Shown here piece by piece: positions 24,697-37,190 of a stretch of DNA of 64,000 bases (positions are counted from its first letter, which is position 1; every line of letters begins with the position of its first letter). The notes beneath the pieces were generated by a model. The model was not told where the DNA came from. It searched no databases and saw nothing but the letters and a program-made list of their open reading frames with translations. The stretch is taken from the NCBI RefSeq assembly GCF_910589235.1, contig NC_060977.1, forward strand, positions 3,245,001-3,309,000, in the 5' to 3' direction. The position numbers and the translations under genes were made by a program. Source of the stretch: Vespa crabro. Lineage: Eukaryota > Arthropoda > Insecta > Hymenoptera > Vespidae.

Positions 24697-25373
24697 ATCT
24701 TACATGAACACTGCTACGCGCCGTGTAAATATTTGTATGATGCACGGTCCACACCTTCTCGTAATCTTAACACCATCTTCTGGCGGCACGTTGCACACGT
24801 TATAATCTCCGGCTGATATCGCACCATGAAGCAAAACGTTACTTACTCCACCAACGTTAGCCGCCTTCAAATAAGATCATTTTCTAAGCATGTCCCGAAG
24901 GATGAAGTATATCGTGCACTATCTTTTTAGCCTCGCCCATCTCGCACGTTGTGAGAATTCGCCTCGTTATATTCATCTCACTCTCTCTCTCTCTCTCTTT
25001 CTTTCTTTATCTTTCGCTCTCTTCTTTCGAAAAAAAAGAGAGAGAGAGAGAGAGATCGATCGAGGATTAGGTTATTGTATTAGAGTTAGATGACGTCAGG
25101 TATCGTTGAAACTTTCGTCACTCTTTCCGATCGTAACGACAACATCGAATTACATGTAAATTAATGCTAGTGGAATGACTGTTTTAATGAATATCATTTT
25201 CTAATGTTGAAATAGATATAATGTATATTTAAATATTAAAAAATATAAAATATAATATTCGAATTAAGATGGAACATATTTGAAGATATAATCTATTTTC
25301 TTATACGATATATTAATCAATATTTCTTTGTGATAAATATATTTTATTATTAAAATTAAATAATAACAAAACG

Positions 25374-25376
<3 letters not shown>

Positions 25377-25415
<39 letters not shown>
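25377..25415. repeat. (TA)n microsatellite
   Basis: About 19 TA units in AT-rich DNA. Confidence 0.9.
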
Positions 25416-25418
<3 letters not shown>

Positions 25419-25503
25419 ATAGACATATTTATTATGTAATTATAAAAGATGAAAATATAATACAAATTGCAAATTAAATAATAAAAATGCAAGAAAAATA
25501 TTA

Positions 25504-25530
25504 GAAAGTGATATAATATATATCACTTTC
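25504..25530. repeat. Perfect 12-bp inverted repeat with 3-nt loop
   Basis: GAAAGTGATATA, then ATA, then TATATCACTTTC. It can form a cruciform or a short RNA hairpin. The core is AT-rich, so biological meaning is doubtful. Confidence 0.8.
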
Positions 25531-25554
25531 ACATACACATACCTATATACATGC

Positions 25555-25585
<31 letters not shown>

Positions 25586-26119
25586 ATGCAAAATTAATAT
25601 ACTACTTATTAATTTACTGAAAGCAGGAAAATCAACGTTAGCGCACGGTCCCCAAGCTAGTCCAACGAAAGATCGATATCTCGGACGTCCGGTTTTTGAG
25701 CAAGCATCGATCGATCAATGCTTGGCATGATCGACGGCAAGACGCGTGGCTGTCTTTCGCGATAATAACAGTTTACTTTAGACGTATACGGCGACTTGCT
25801 AAGCGAACTTGTTTCTAAACCGAAAGATTTAAAGCGTTTCGTGTACAAATATTGTGACACATTGATATCTCAAATCTGCGATCGCATTACCCGTACGGAT
25901 TGTCGTTCTTTCTCGTCGTCTCATGAAACAGGTTATCGTATTCCAATACACACACACACACACATACACCCAAAACACCTGTTCTTTCTTCTTAAAATTC
26001 ATCGATCGTCATTATTTTATCCGTCGAAAGCACGTTATTATTACGCCATTTCCTTATATTTATATTATATATTCGATCTTCTTTTCCTTTCTTTTTTCTC
26101 CCTTTCCTTTTTCCTTTTT

Positions 26120-26193
26120 TTAATTTTAATTTTAATTTTAATTTTAATTTTAATTTTAATTTTAATTTTAATTTTAATTTTCATTTTAATTTT
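26120..26193. repeat. (TTTTAA)n hexanucleotide array
   Basis: About 12 units of TTTTAA with a single T-to-C change near the end. It yields a Leu-Ile-Leu-Ile peptide frame that mimics a membrane segment but is an artefact. Confidence 0.9.
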
Positions 26194-27215
26194 ACGTCAG
26201 ACCAAACTCTTCCGTTGTATTATTATCATTGATAATGAACAAAAAAAAATTATTCTTTAAAAATTACATCGATAACAATTTAGAAATATCGATCTGTTTT
26301 TATCGTACAATGTATCAATTGTTTTATCTCTATAATGTATCAATTTGACAGATATTGGTATATGAAAAAAAAAAAAAAAAAAAGAAAAGGACACTATTAA
26401 GTATGATTATTTTACAATTTTACAATAACGAACGAATCAAGAGAGAAAATTAAAATATCATAATAAACAAAAGAAAAAGAATTATGATTTATCTAAGTTT
26501 TATGAAAAAATGTAAATCTAAAATTCGTCCCTTTAAATGAATTTTTAATGTTTCACGTAACGAAATACTTTTTCTTTTTCCCTCGTAATGAGATAATATA
26601 TTTTGCAAATTTTAACTTTCCACGACAATGCACGTATACATACAAACATGCATATACATACACACGCACACACACATAGACATACACGTAAGCGCTTATG
26701 CGTGGATACATAGGTACGTAATTCGATGCGAAAAGAAATCGAGTGATCGTGAAGATTCGAAAGTAACCACCAATCTTGCGAATCGACAAATTTTCGAAAC
26801 AACGTGAGGATTGAATTATTAAGACGAATTTTGTGGTATATATTTGAGGATCATCTGATCGTTGGACTCTCAAAAATATTCGTAATTTTACATGAGGACG
26901 AGGATAACGGGGTGGAAGGGAGCATGGGCCGGGGCGGGAGAGAGAGAGGGGGGGGAGAAGGGAAAGGAAATTGATCTCGATCTTGCGTTTCGAATATGCG
27001 AAAGTAGATCTTTAATATCGAATCGTGGTTAGGCTGCAACGATTGCATTTGATAAAATTGACATAATTACCAAAAACATTCGACATCGTGTAAAATGTAA
27101 TAACAATGTGGTTATATTTAAATGTAAAACTGAAATGTCATTTCTTTATCTTTTATTTCTTCGAATATTTTCATCTGTCTCTTTTTCTTTTTTCTTTCCT
27201 TTCTCTTTTTCTCTC

Positions 27216-27260
<45 letters not shown>

Positions 27261-27648
27261 GATTATTTTTCTCTATTCGCATAATTGTTCCATTCATCAA
27301 TCATTCTACGTACATTTTTATATATCACGTTGCTTATTATGTAGTATAAATCAGTTTGTTATATTTATTATTTTTTCTTATTGCTTTTTTCTCCTTTCTT
27401 TTTTCTTTTTTCTATATTGTACCATTCCGTTTGTAGGATTATTTCAATATTAATCACAATTATACGACTTGACATTTGATTAGAATTATTTGATATCTCT
27501 TAACGTTATTTCCTGTTATTTCATCATGTCTATATTCATTATTAACAAATCTATTAATTAATTCTTTTCATTGAACATTTACATATAATGCGCATTATCA
27601 TTTATATCGTATTAATTATTAATGTATTTATTACAATTACATTATTTA

Positions 27649-27699
<51 letters not shown>
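27649..27699. repeat. (TTA)n trinucleotide array
   Basis: About 17 uninterrupted units. Confidence 0.9.
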
Positions 27700-27949
27700 T
27701 ATATATTCTGGATATAATCGTCAGCGTATAAATAAATAAACCGGAAGTGATGAGTTATTTGAATATTTCGAAAGGATCAATGGAGAAAATGAAGAAGAAG
27801 AGAGAAAGAAAGAAGAAGAAATGTAAACAAAGAAAAAACAAAAAGAAAAGAAGAAAAAACAATTGTTCGAAGGAGTCATCGTATTGAGCATAAGTATTTA
27901 CTATTTCATATATATATATATATATATACATGTATGTATATAAGAAACT

Positions 27950-28215
27950 CGTGACTCGACATTGGATTGCGCGTTATCGATGATTTTCATGCGAGACTCC
28001 GCGTAACGATCACGGAGGCGCCAGGCTCGTCCGTAGCGCCGGTTTTGTTCGAGATCTTGGATCTCGGACCTTTGTCGATCCTTTGTCGATCCTTTGTCCC
28101 GTCGAGACGTCGGACGACGGACGTCGCTTTCGCGCCGCGACGATAAGCCACGTCGAATCACGAGGCGCCGTTTGCCGTCTGTACTAACGCCAATTCTTGT
28201 GCAATCCCTTAAGAC
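27950..28215. promoter_or_regulatory. CpG- and GC-rich island, possible promoter or enhancer
   Basis: About 265 bp of markedly GC- and CpG-rich, non-repetitive sequence in otherwise AT-rich DNA. It includes a short direct repeat, three adjacent copies of CCTTTGTC with GAT between the first two (about 28069-28099), and clustered ACGTCG/GACGTC words. The minus-strand frame over it (27901-28161) is Arg-rich and unrecognised. In insect genomes such islands inside giant introns are often alternative promoters, first exons or enhancers. That is inference; no TATA, initiator or splice donor is decisive here. Confidence 0.3.
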
Positions 28216-28291
28216 CCCGTATAAATTATATACCCTCGTTCCTCTCTATCCGTACTTATTACGAAACTTTCTCTCTCTCTCTCTCTCTCCC

Positions 28292-28299
<8 letters not shown>

Positions 28300-28355
<56 letters not shown>
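28300..28355. repeat. (TA)n microsatellite
   Basis: About 27 TA units after a short CT run (28270-28289). Confidence 0.9.
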
Positions 28356-28356
<1 letters not shown>

Positions 28357-28969
28357 CCTTCTTCAGAACAAGAATAACGCGAGCGTGCGAATGATTTTTA
28401 TTACCGAGGTTATAGCTTCCATTCAACATTCATACATATACTATGTAAGTATATATATATTTGTCTCTCTCTCTCTCTTTCTCTCGCTATCTCTCTGAAT
28501 ATGTGTATATATGTGTATATGTATGAATGTATGCAAAGTACTTTGTCGCGCGAACGTGCCACGCGTTTGCAACACCCTTTACGTCGTGGAATCGTTCGAC
28601 TAATCGAGAACGCGATCGCGAAAGCGGACTTGGACTTCCTCCTCTTATTACTTCCCTCCCCACGAGGTCGATTAACAAACCGGATTATTTTTCTATAATA
28701 CTCCTATGTACGTGTAATAGTTTTATTTTAGAGAGACGAAGAAGAAGAGTTTCTAATGTCGTAGTATGCTATTCGTTCGTTCATTCGTTCGTTCGTTTTA
28801 ATGGCCAATTAAATTCTTCAGAAATTTTTTATACGCTCAAATAGTTTTATATCTTCAATTAGTTTTTCTTTTCTTGTTCTTCGTTTTATTTTCCTTTTTC
28901 TTTTTCTTCTGTTTTTTTAGTTTTTTCTTTGTTTTTACTTTTCTTTTTCCTCCTATCTTTTTTTTTTTT

Positions 28970-29390
28970 CAATCCCTTGCATAGAATATAAACGTTATCG
29001 ATATAAATATGAAGTGCGATCCATGGTCGCTTCTTACGATTTTTTTCTTCTTTTTCTTCTTCCTTTTTTTTTCCTTTCGTCAATTTATTTTTAATACTAT
29101 TGCTTTTTTTGTTTTTGTTGGTTTTGTTTTTCTTTCGTTTTAATCTCCGAGATAGGATATAAATGTTATCGATATAAATATAATTTCATTCAAGTTACTG
29201 AGCCTTCGTCGATTTTTATAATTATTCTTCTTTTTTTTTCTTTTTAAATTCATACTTTAGTATTTTTTCTTTTTTTTTTTTTTTTTTTTTTTTGAATCTC
29301 TAGGATTGAATATAAAAGTCGTCGATATAAATATAATTTTATTCGAGTTACGACTTTTGTCATTGTTTATAATTTTGTCTTTCTTTTTTT
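28970..29390. repeat. Divergent ~150-170 bp tandem repeat, three copies
   Basis: A motif like GAATATAAACGTTATCGATA followed by TAAATAT starts at 28981, 29152 and 29305 (spacings 171 and 153). In the second and third copies it is followed by similar sequence (AATTT-ATTC-AGTTAC, then GTC-TT-TATAAT). Pyrimidine tracts separate the copies and account for the length differences. This looks like an old tandem duplication, not a satellite. Confidence 0.65.
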
Positions 29391-30119
29391 TTTTTTTATT
29401 TAATTCAAACTTTTAGTAATTTACTTTAATCGAGAAATATATAATATATTTGCAGTTAATTCGATAATAAATTATATAAACCAATTTCATCAAAATTTAA
29501 ATATTAGACAATTCTTTATAAAAATTTTTAATTCTTAATTTATACATATATATATATATATATATAAGTCGCTGATTTCATTTATGATCATAATTATCTT
29601 ATATCTTATATCCTTTTATCCATTGATCTTGATTTATATAAGTATTTATGGTGGCCAGTATAAACTTGCTTGTGCTTTAGATATGGCGATTTATCAATCT
29701 TTTTCATTGAATTTATCTTCAGATCTTCAGATCTAGCACATGTATATATGTACGTATATATATAATGAATATTTTATTCTTTTTCTTTTTTTTATCAAAC
29801 ATGCCAAAAATCAAATGCAGTTAAAAATAATAGATAACTTGAAACGAAAGAAATGAGGATTTTAAAGAAAATATTGGAAACGATTTTATTCTATCTTACA
29901 CAAAGACAAAGAGAATATGGAAAAGAAAGAAAAGGATAAAAATATCAAATTTCGATTATCATAACAAAAAATGTCTAATCGTTGGAAAATATTTAGACAA
30001 AAATTGACGTCATATTTATTAGAATCTATTATAAATGTTACAGAATGATTATCGTATAGAATCTAGTTTTTTTTTCATCTCGTTTTCATAAGTACGTTTT
30101 TTTTTTTATTGTTTGTGTT

Positions 30120-30345
30120 AAACAACATATTAATAACAAATGCATCTAATTTCTAACTTGTAACACTTTTTTTTCCTTTTTTTATCTTTTTTTTTTTTAA
30201 TAGTCTTGACTTGTTCGGTCAGATTCGTTTGAATAGTGTTCACTATATCTTATCATGGATGAATAAATGTATCTAATTTCTAATACTTTCTTGCACAGTC
30301 GACTTACTCAACCTGATTCGTTTGAAAATGTACAAGCAATACTTT
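30120..30345. repeat. Degraded tandem duplication, period ~125 bp
   Basis: ATCTAATTTCTAA occurs at about 30143 and 30268. Each copy is followed by a GACTT-(ac/gt)T segment and then GATTCGTTTGAA. The second copy lacks the T-rich insertion of the first. Confidence 0.55.
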
Positions 30346-30803
30346 ATTCATATACAGGAGGGGTCAAAAGTTTTTAAATTCACTTAAAAATTGTATTACT
30401 CTTTATCGACCTTTTCACCTAATTTTTCTTTTTCCCTTTTTCCTTCTCTTTTCTTTTTTCTCTTTTAGATCGTAAAAAAGTTCTTACACTTGATCTGAAG
30501 TAAAGTGTGGAAAAGAAGACAAAAAGAAAAAATAAAGAAATTAGCATAAAAGAAAAGTTTCTCTCTTTCTCTAATCTCAAGAGAATAATTGATTAGAAAA
30601 AAAAGAACAAAAACAAAAAAGAAAGAAGAAAAGAAAAGAAAACTTAAAGTGAAAACTTTCGTCGCAACGCCATTATATTTTCCAAGATATAAGAGAAAGT
30701 GACAGGTTGAAATGAAATAAGAATGATTAAACAAAAATTAAATTAAATTAAATTAAAAAACAAAAAGAACGAAAGAGTGAAAAGTAAAAAAAAAACAAGA
30801 GGA

Positions 30804-31592
30804 ACAAGAATAAGAGTAAGAGTAAGAATAAGAGTAAAAATAAAAGTGTGATTAAAAATAAGAATAAGATTAAGAGTAATGCTAAAAGTAAACTAAGTGT
30901 AAGAGTAAGGCTAAGATTAAGAGTAAGAGTAAAAATAAAAGTAAGGGTAAGAGTAATAGTAAGAGTAGGCGTAAGAGTAAAAATAAGAGTAAGGGTAACA
31001 GTAAGAGTAAGGGTTAGATTAAGATTGAGAATAGGAGTAAGAGTAGGGTTAAGGATAAGAGTAAGAGTAAGATTAAAAATAAGAGTATGGGTAAGAATAA
31101 GGGAAAGAGTAGGAGTAAGCTTAAGAGTAAGAGTAAGAGTAGGACTAAGAATAAGAGTAAGAGTAAGCTTAAAATAAGAGTAAGAGTAGGGCTAAGAATA
31201 AGGCTAAGGGTAAGATTAAATATAAGAGTAAGACTAAGTTTAAGAATAAGAGTAAGAGTAGGGCTAAGAATAAGAGTAAGAGTAAAAATAAGGGTAAGAG
31301 TAAGACTAAAAATAAGAGTATGGGTAAGAGTAAGGGTAAGAGTAGGAGTAAGCTTAAGAGTAAGGGTAAGAGTAGGGCTAAGAATAAGGGTAAGAGTAAG
31401 ATTAAAAGTAAGAGTAAGGGTAAGATTAAACATAAGAGTAGGAGTAAGGATAAAAATAAGAGTAAGAGTAGGGCTAATAAGAGTAAGAGTAAGATTAAAC
31501 ATGAGAGTAAGAGTAAGAGTAAGACTAAAGATAAGAGTAGGAGTAAAAGTAAAAATAAAAATAAGATTAAAAATAAGAATAAGAATAAGAAA
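30804..31592. repeat. Six-base-unit minisatellite, ~790 bp, with higher-order structure
   Basis: The unit is TAAGAG and close variants (TAAAAA, TAGGGC, TAAGAT, TAAGGG). Variant units are not random. The series around AAGAGTATGGGTAAG then GGAGTAAGCTTAAGAG starts at 31081 and recurs from 31314, a 233-bp period, and GTAGGGCTAAGAATAAG appears repeatedly. Because a six-base unit is read without frameshift, both strands carry long open frames: Arg/Val and Lys/Ser on +, Leu/Thr on - (for example 31087-31677 and 31014-31502). I consider these artefacts. Confidence 0.9.
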
Positions 31593-31744
31593 TTTCTCGT
31601 CCCGAAGATTTGTTAGGTGGAAGAGGAAGAGGAAGAAGAAGAAGAAGAAGCAAAAGAAGAAGAAGAAAGTAAGGTAGAGGAGTAGAATGAGTAGAATGAG
31701 GAGAATGAGAAGGATGAGAAGGATGTGGAGGATGAGTAGAATGC

Positions 31745-32110
31745 CAAGGAGACGAAACGACGAGTAAATCGCATGAGCGAATCACCCTCGCGCGCGCTTC
31801 CAGGTTTCTCGAAGCAGTCTCAACGGAGGCATAACTTGGTGCATGCACTGCTTCTTGGAACGCCCTGGTATGCTAATTGCGATCTCCGTGCGTAAGCGAA
31901 TACGTCGTTGCATTGTCCACGTGTATGTGCGTAAATACACGCACGGGTTATCCAGTTGAGACCAGGTATACTTAACGACTACTCGGTAAAGCGCGATACA
32001 CACCATCTAACTTGCCTCCCTTCTCTTCTTCTTTTTCTTCGTCCTTCGTTCTCTTAAGCGTACATTCCACCGAATCCAAACCACACTGGTGTCGTTCTGA
32101 CGTATAGAAA
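31745..32110. promoter_or_regulatory. Complex island directly after the minisatellite, possible enhancer
   Basis: About 365 bp of non-repetitive sequence. It contains ATGCTAAT, which resembles a POU octamer site, a CACGTG E-box in TCCACGTGTATG, and the inverted words GTGCGTAAAT and ACACGCAC. The minus-strand frame over 31782-32006 has no known domain. Site matches this short occur by chance, so the call is tentative. Confidence 0.22.
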
Positions 32111-33285
32111 ACGATTCAAACAAACGTCCGTTCAACGCCGATCTAAATCATATAATTATTATTATTATCTTTGAATTTTCTTTTTCTTTATTTCTTTTCT
32201 TGTTTTTTTTTTCTTTTTTTCCTATTATATTATTCTCATTTAATCGCTGCAATATATTCTATTTTTTTTATTATTATTATTATTGTTGTTGTTGTTTTTA
32301 TTATTTTTGTTATTATTATTAATCTTTTATAACGTTATGTTAATTTAAACTCGCATACTGAATATAAATACTTAGTTTTTATTTCATAAATGTTATTTTT
32401 TGTAACGAAAAATTATTCTAATTAATATATAACAGAAATAACAGGAATACGGGAAATATTCTTTCTTTTATTTATTTTAATTTATGTTATTTTATTTTTT
32501 TTTTTTTTCTTATTATCATTATACACCGATAAGAATGAAAAATAATTTATGCTCGAGTCACACGAGCGTACGATAAGTTATTAATTTAAATTGAATATTT
32601 CTTTTCTGTCGTTTTTTTTTCTTTTTTTTCTTTTTTTCATTTTTCTTCTTGTCTCTTATTTCCAGCGAAATATGGATACGAAAAGAATCTCTTAGAGTAA
32701 TAATTTTTTATCTTCGTAATATTAGCAAGATGAAAATGTATCTTGCACTTTTTTTTCTTTTTTTCTTTTTTTAAGTATAACTGTCGATCGAAAATATACT
32801 CTTTATTTTCTTATTGTTATTAAATATAACGTGACGAGCGAAGAAAAATAATGACGTACATGCGCGATACGCGAATATCACGATTGTCGTGTAAAATATT
32901 AAATCATAATGTCTTATCTCGAAACAAGAAATATCTTATAGACATTAATAAAAGATACAAACGACATAAGATTTATCCTTATCGAGTCGATTTCGTTTCG
33001 TTTGACAGCCAATTAAAATCCATCGACGTTAAAACGTCTTTACCTTTTCGAAATTTTCAAAGAGTTAAAATTATTAAAGCGTATCGTAACATATTCTTTC
33101 TTTCTTTTGGTTTTTGTTTTTTTCTCCCCACCCAACCCCCCAACCCTCGCCTTTTTTTTTCTTTTTCGCTGCAATACCGGAGACATTTGCCAACATGATT
33201 ATAGGTACGATCAGTGGATCGATTTTTTTTTTCTTTTACTAAATGATCCGATTAATGACGCGAATCGTATAATTTCCTTTCCGCC

Positions 33286-33327
<42 letters not shown>

Positions 33328-33500
33328 ATCTCTATCTCTTTCTATCTCTCTCTCTCTCTCTCTCTCTCTTTCTTCTTGTACTCGTTAAAGGTACACGTCG
33401 ATGGACGAAGATTCTTATTACAGGAAATAACTCGAGTGGGTCCAGTCGTGTCATTAAGTATGCAAGTCTCGGACACGGGCGTAGCTCTAAGTCCTGAAAC

Positions 33501-33543
33501 ACACAGACACACAGATACACACATACACACATGCACACATATA

Positions 33544-33596
<53 letters not shown>
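33501..33596. repeat. Compound (CA)n/(TA)n microsatellite
   Basis: ACAC and ATAC words pass into about 25 TA units. Confidence 0.9.
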
Positions 33597-33599
<3 letters not shown>

Positions 33600-35960
33600 A
33601 ACCTTCTTCTTTCAGCTCATTCATTGTGCCGCTATATTCCGTTGTACCTTAAACTCCTCAATGGGAATAAATTTCACGGGGATTCGTAGCTGTGAAAGAT
33701 CTTATCTTTTATCTTTTATCTTTTCTTTTATTTATTTCTTTTTTCTTCTTTCCTTTTTCTTTTTCTCTACTCTTTCTCTTCATCTTTTTCTTTTTCTTTT
33801 TCTTTTGTTTTGTTTTTTGCTCCTTTTTGTAGACTACAGAATCGTAGTATGAAAATAATTATTTTCTTTTTGATTTACGAGCGAACGATTTGTTAATTTT
33901 CGTTACGTCACACGATCGATCATTAATCTATCGATACTTCGACGTTTCGAATGACGCTTTCTTCCTTTTGTTTTCCTTCTCTTTTTTTTCTTTCTTTTTT
34001 TTTTTTTTTTTTATTGTTCTACGGTCGACGATACTGGGAAATTATTTTTGTCGGATTATTTTATCAATAACATTACGATGTAAAGTAAAGGGATAAAGAT
34101 CTATATTCATTCTCAAAAAATATAATTCCATTATTATGAATGTAATCTAAAAGAGAAGATCTTTCGTTTTATAGATATTTTTTACATTTTTAAGTTCGGA
34201 TTATTTGACAATTGTTTTTTTTTTGTGATATGAAAAACAGGTCGAAAGAAAAAAAAAAAGCCAAAAAGAAAAGAAGAAGAAAAAGGAAAAAAATAGATAA
34301 ACAATTGTATCTATCCTCGATAGATAATAAAAGATAATTCTTTTTTGTACAATTTAAAAGAAGATATTAAAAATATCTTGTAAGAGAAAACCATTAGGAG
34401 TGTGAAATTTTTCAATTTACTATTATTTACTTACTACATTGATAAATATAAGTTTATAATAGTTATATCGATAATTAAGTACGACGTTAATTGTTTCAAT
34501 ATTACTAATGCTAAGTAACAATATTGAAGGGGAAAATAAAATGTTTATTTAGAACTTAGGAATTTATAAATTTACACATACACATAGACACACACGTGCA
34601 CGCACATATATGTGTGTGTGTGTATGTGTGTAATATTCATAAAGATATGTAAAATCTATGTACGAAATGAATTAAAACCCATGGATTTTACACTTTCTCA
34701 TCTTATAACAATTTCAAATACAATTTTGTATGTCGTCGTTGTCGTACGTGTATACACCGACGCGATATCACTAAAGAACCGGTTTTTATACGACGAACGT
34801 CGTTTATGTATATGGACTTGGTTAAATCCTGGCCGTTACACAATTCTCTTTAGAACTATTCGAGATAAGGGGATAAACTTTTATGCGAGCTTACATAATT
34901 TTCAACGTGCGTAACTGTGCATCGTACGGAACGATCATGAAGCGCGCTAAATAAGGCATTCCTCGAATAACATCGATGTGTTATTATTCTTTGTATTTTA
35001 TGACCTTCTGTAAAAACATTAGAATTATAGACAAATACTGAATACGAGAAAATTTGAATAAAAAATTATTATATATACATGTATACATATATATATATAT
35101 ATATCTATATATTGTACATGTATAACAAATACTATTGAGATTCTTTGGAAACAATCTCGTTTAGAAAGTAAAACTTAAAAAAAAAAGAAACATAATTGAA
35201 GAACTTAAGTACCATATAATTAAATACCATATAGTTCTTTGCAAGGTACTTGAAAAGAAAATTATTATAAAATATATATATATATACACGCATATAATCT
35301 AAATTGTAAAAAAAAAAAGAAATAAATTCATAAACAAAATGAATAGAAAAAAATAATAGATCGGGAAAAAAAAAACCAAAAAATAACATAAAAGATACAT
35401 TAATCGAGATTCTTAGGGAAACAAATTTATTAATGAATAAAAAACTAGAACGGTATTAAACAATTTCAGTATCAGAAAATTGAATGAAATGATGTCACGT
35501 GGAATTTGAAAGAAAAATTCATTCTACGTTCATTCATTATATAAAAAATTCATCGTTCATTGTCTATATATTGTACAACATGTATAATCGATATTTAGAG
35601 TATACGAATTGATCAAGAAATAAAAATCAAAAAAGAAAAAGTTATTATAAAGTCGACGTATTATAAAATTGAATGAACTTGTATATTTGGGTTTAAATTT
35701 GAAAAATAATTTCACGATACGTAATATAAATGTACACATATATACTATGTGAATAAAAATCCGATACTTTTATTCTAAATAAAATCAAAGAAGAAAAATC
35801 CAAAAGAGAGAGAGAAAGAGAGAGAAAGAGAAAGATAGAGAGAAAGAAAGAAAGAAAGAGAGGAAGTCAAGAAAAAAAGTTTTGGAAATCGAAGGTGTGA
35901 GAGTGCAACGTTCGACGGGTGGCAGTGAGAGAGCAGGTAGGAGGTGGTAGAGAGGTTAGA

Positions 35961-36003
35961 AGGAGGAGGAGGAGGAGGAGGAGGAGGAGGAGGAGGAGGA
36001 GGG
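35961..36003. repeat. (GGA)n trinucleotide array
   Basis: About 14 GGA units, following a long GA/AAAG stretch at 35805-35870. It produces poly-Gly (+) and poly-Pro or poly-Leu (-) frames. Confidence 0.9.
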
Positions 36004-36165
36004 GCGCGTGGCTCTCCTTGGTGTAGGTACGTCTTAACCCGAGATCGGTCCAAGGCGGCAGTGAGTCCTTCTCTGCCGCAGCATCCAAACGTGAGTGAAG
36101 CCGGAATCGTTCGGGCGAAGCGACGCGAACTTGTGATACGAGCTTGGTAAAACCGGTAAAGGAAC
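36003..36165. promoter_or_regulatory. CpG-bearing island with splice-donor-like site, possible alternative first exon
   Basis: Complex sequence follows the GGA array and includes GTGAGT after CCAAAC at about 36090-36095. A GC-rich segment with a donor-like site inside a giant intron fits an untranslated first exon, but no promoter motif or transcript evidence can be seen. Confidence 0.2.
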
Positions 36166-37190
36166 GTTCGAAAATCCCATAGATCGTGTAATAATGATAC
36201 ATTTTTTTCAAAATACCATAATGATATATGATCGTTCGTTTCGTTAAATTAATTCGACAATATCGAAACGATATAATAGAAAATTTTTATCTCTTTATAA
36301 ACATAATATAATAATGATTTTATTATTATCTTCTTCGTGATATTTATTCGCGTCGTTTTAAAGATATTATTGAAAGATATTAAAAGCGTTGTTTAAAATG
36401 AGATAAGAAGTTTTAACGTGAAATAAGAAAAGAGAAAGAAGAAACAACGAGAAAGAAACCATGTTGTGTTCGTGGAAGATCGGATCTTGAAAAATTTCCA
36501 ATCGTCCCCTCCTTTACCCGTACCCCAACCGCCCCCCCCCCACTACCCCGTTTGGATATTACTCTTATGGATAATTAAAAGCGAAAAAAGAAAAGAAAAG
36601 GAGAAAAAAGCAAAAAAGAAAAGGAGAAAAAGAGAAGTAAGTTAACATTCCTTTCAACTAAAAATATTAAATGGTGTGTTTCGCGTTGAATAAATACGCG
36701 TTGTCTATCTCGGTCATTGACAGTGATTGATGTCTACGCTCTTTCTGAATCATCGACGATCACGGTCTTATATATTTCTTGCATAGATCAACAAGAAGTT
36801 AGTATGTAAGTAAAGTAATGTAATGTAATGTAATGTAACGATTTATGCATACGTGGGTTCGAACTATTTATCATATTTCGATATTATTGAAAGATATTTT
36901 ATAATAAATCATAAAGAAAACTTTTGTTAATTGTCATTTCACAAGTTCGAAACAAATATAGATAAAGATGATATAAAATATTTAAGATTAAGGAAGATGG
37001 AAAATAAAAAAAAGAGAGAAAAAAGAAAGGAAGTAAGTGAATAAACGCGTTTAATATTAGTCAGGATAATGAAATTAAACGATGGAAAAAGAAAAAGGAA
37101 TTTCGTTGGGTAAATTGATAAGGAGGGATAAATAATGAAAAGATAATTTAGTTAGAAATGTTAGAATAGATAGAGAGATAGCGATAGATC

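Larger units (their letters stand above)
24697..30803. other. Intron 5, third block
   Basis: Complex stretches occur at 24700-24970, 25620-25930, 26530-27060, 27940-28250 (CpG-rich) and 28530-28740. They are separated by AT-rich DNA, TA and CT arrays and a TTTTAA hexamer array. A divergent tandem repeat lies at 28970-29390 and a degraded duplication at 30120-30345. No coding frame with a recognisable domain was found. The 154-codon + frame at 25796-26260 is half microsatellite translation. Confidence 0.5.
31593..37190. other. Intron 5, fourth block
   Basis: A purine-rich decay zone lies at 31611-31745, then a complex island at 31745-32110. After it come AT- and T-rich DNA, a CT/TA microsatellite cluster around 33290-33600 that brackets a short complex segment (33380-33500), and AT-rich DNA to 35760. 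A GA and GGA array cluster lies at 35800-36003, followed by a CpG-bearing island at 36003-36160, a C-run at about 36530-36541 and AT-rich sequence. No gene was recognised. Confidence 0.5.

Noticed and set aside
25796..26260. 154-codon + frame.
   Set aside because: The second half is the TTTTAA array and pyrimidine tract. The first half has no known domain, no ATG and no splice context.
30350..30371. TATACAGGAGGGGTCAAAAG, similar to Tc1/mariner terminal sequence.
   Set aside because: No inverted partner was found within several kilobases, so an element cannot be defined.
31014..31677. Long open frames on both strands (Leu/Thr repeat, Arg/Val repeat, Lys/Ser repeat).
   Set aside because: All lie in the TAAGAG minisatellite. 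A six-base unit without stops keeps three frames open; there is no domain and no start context.
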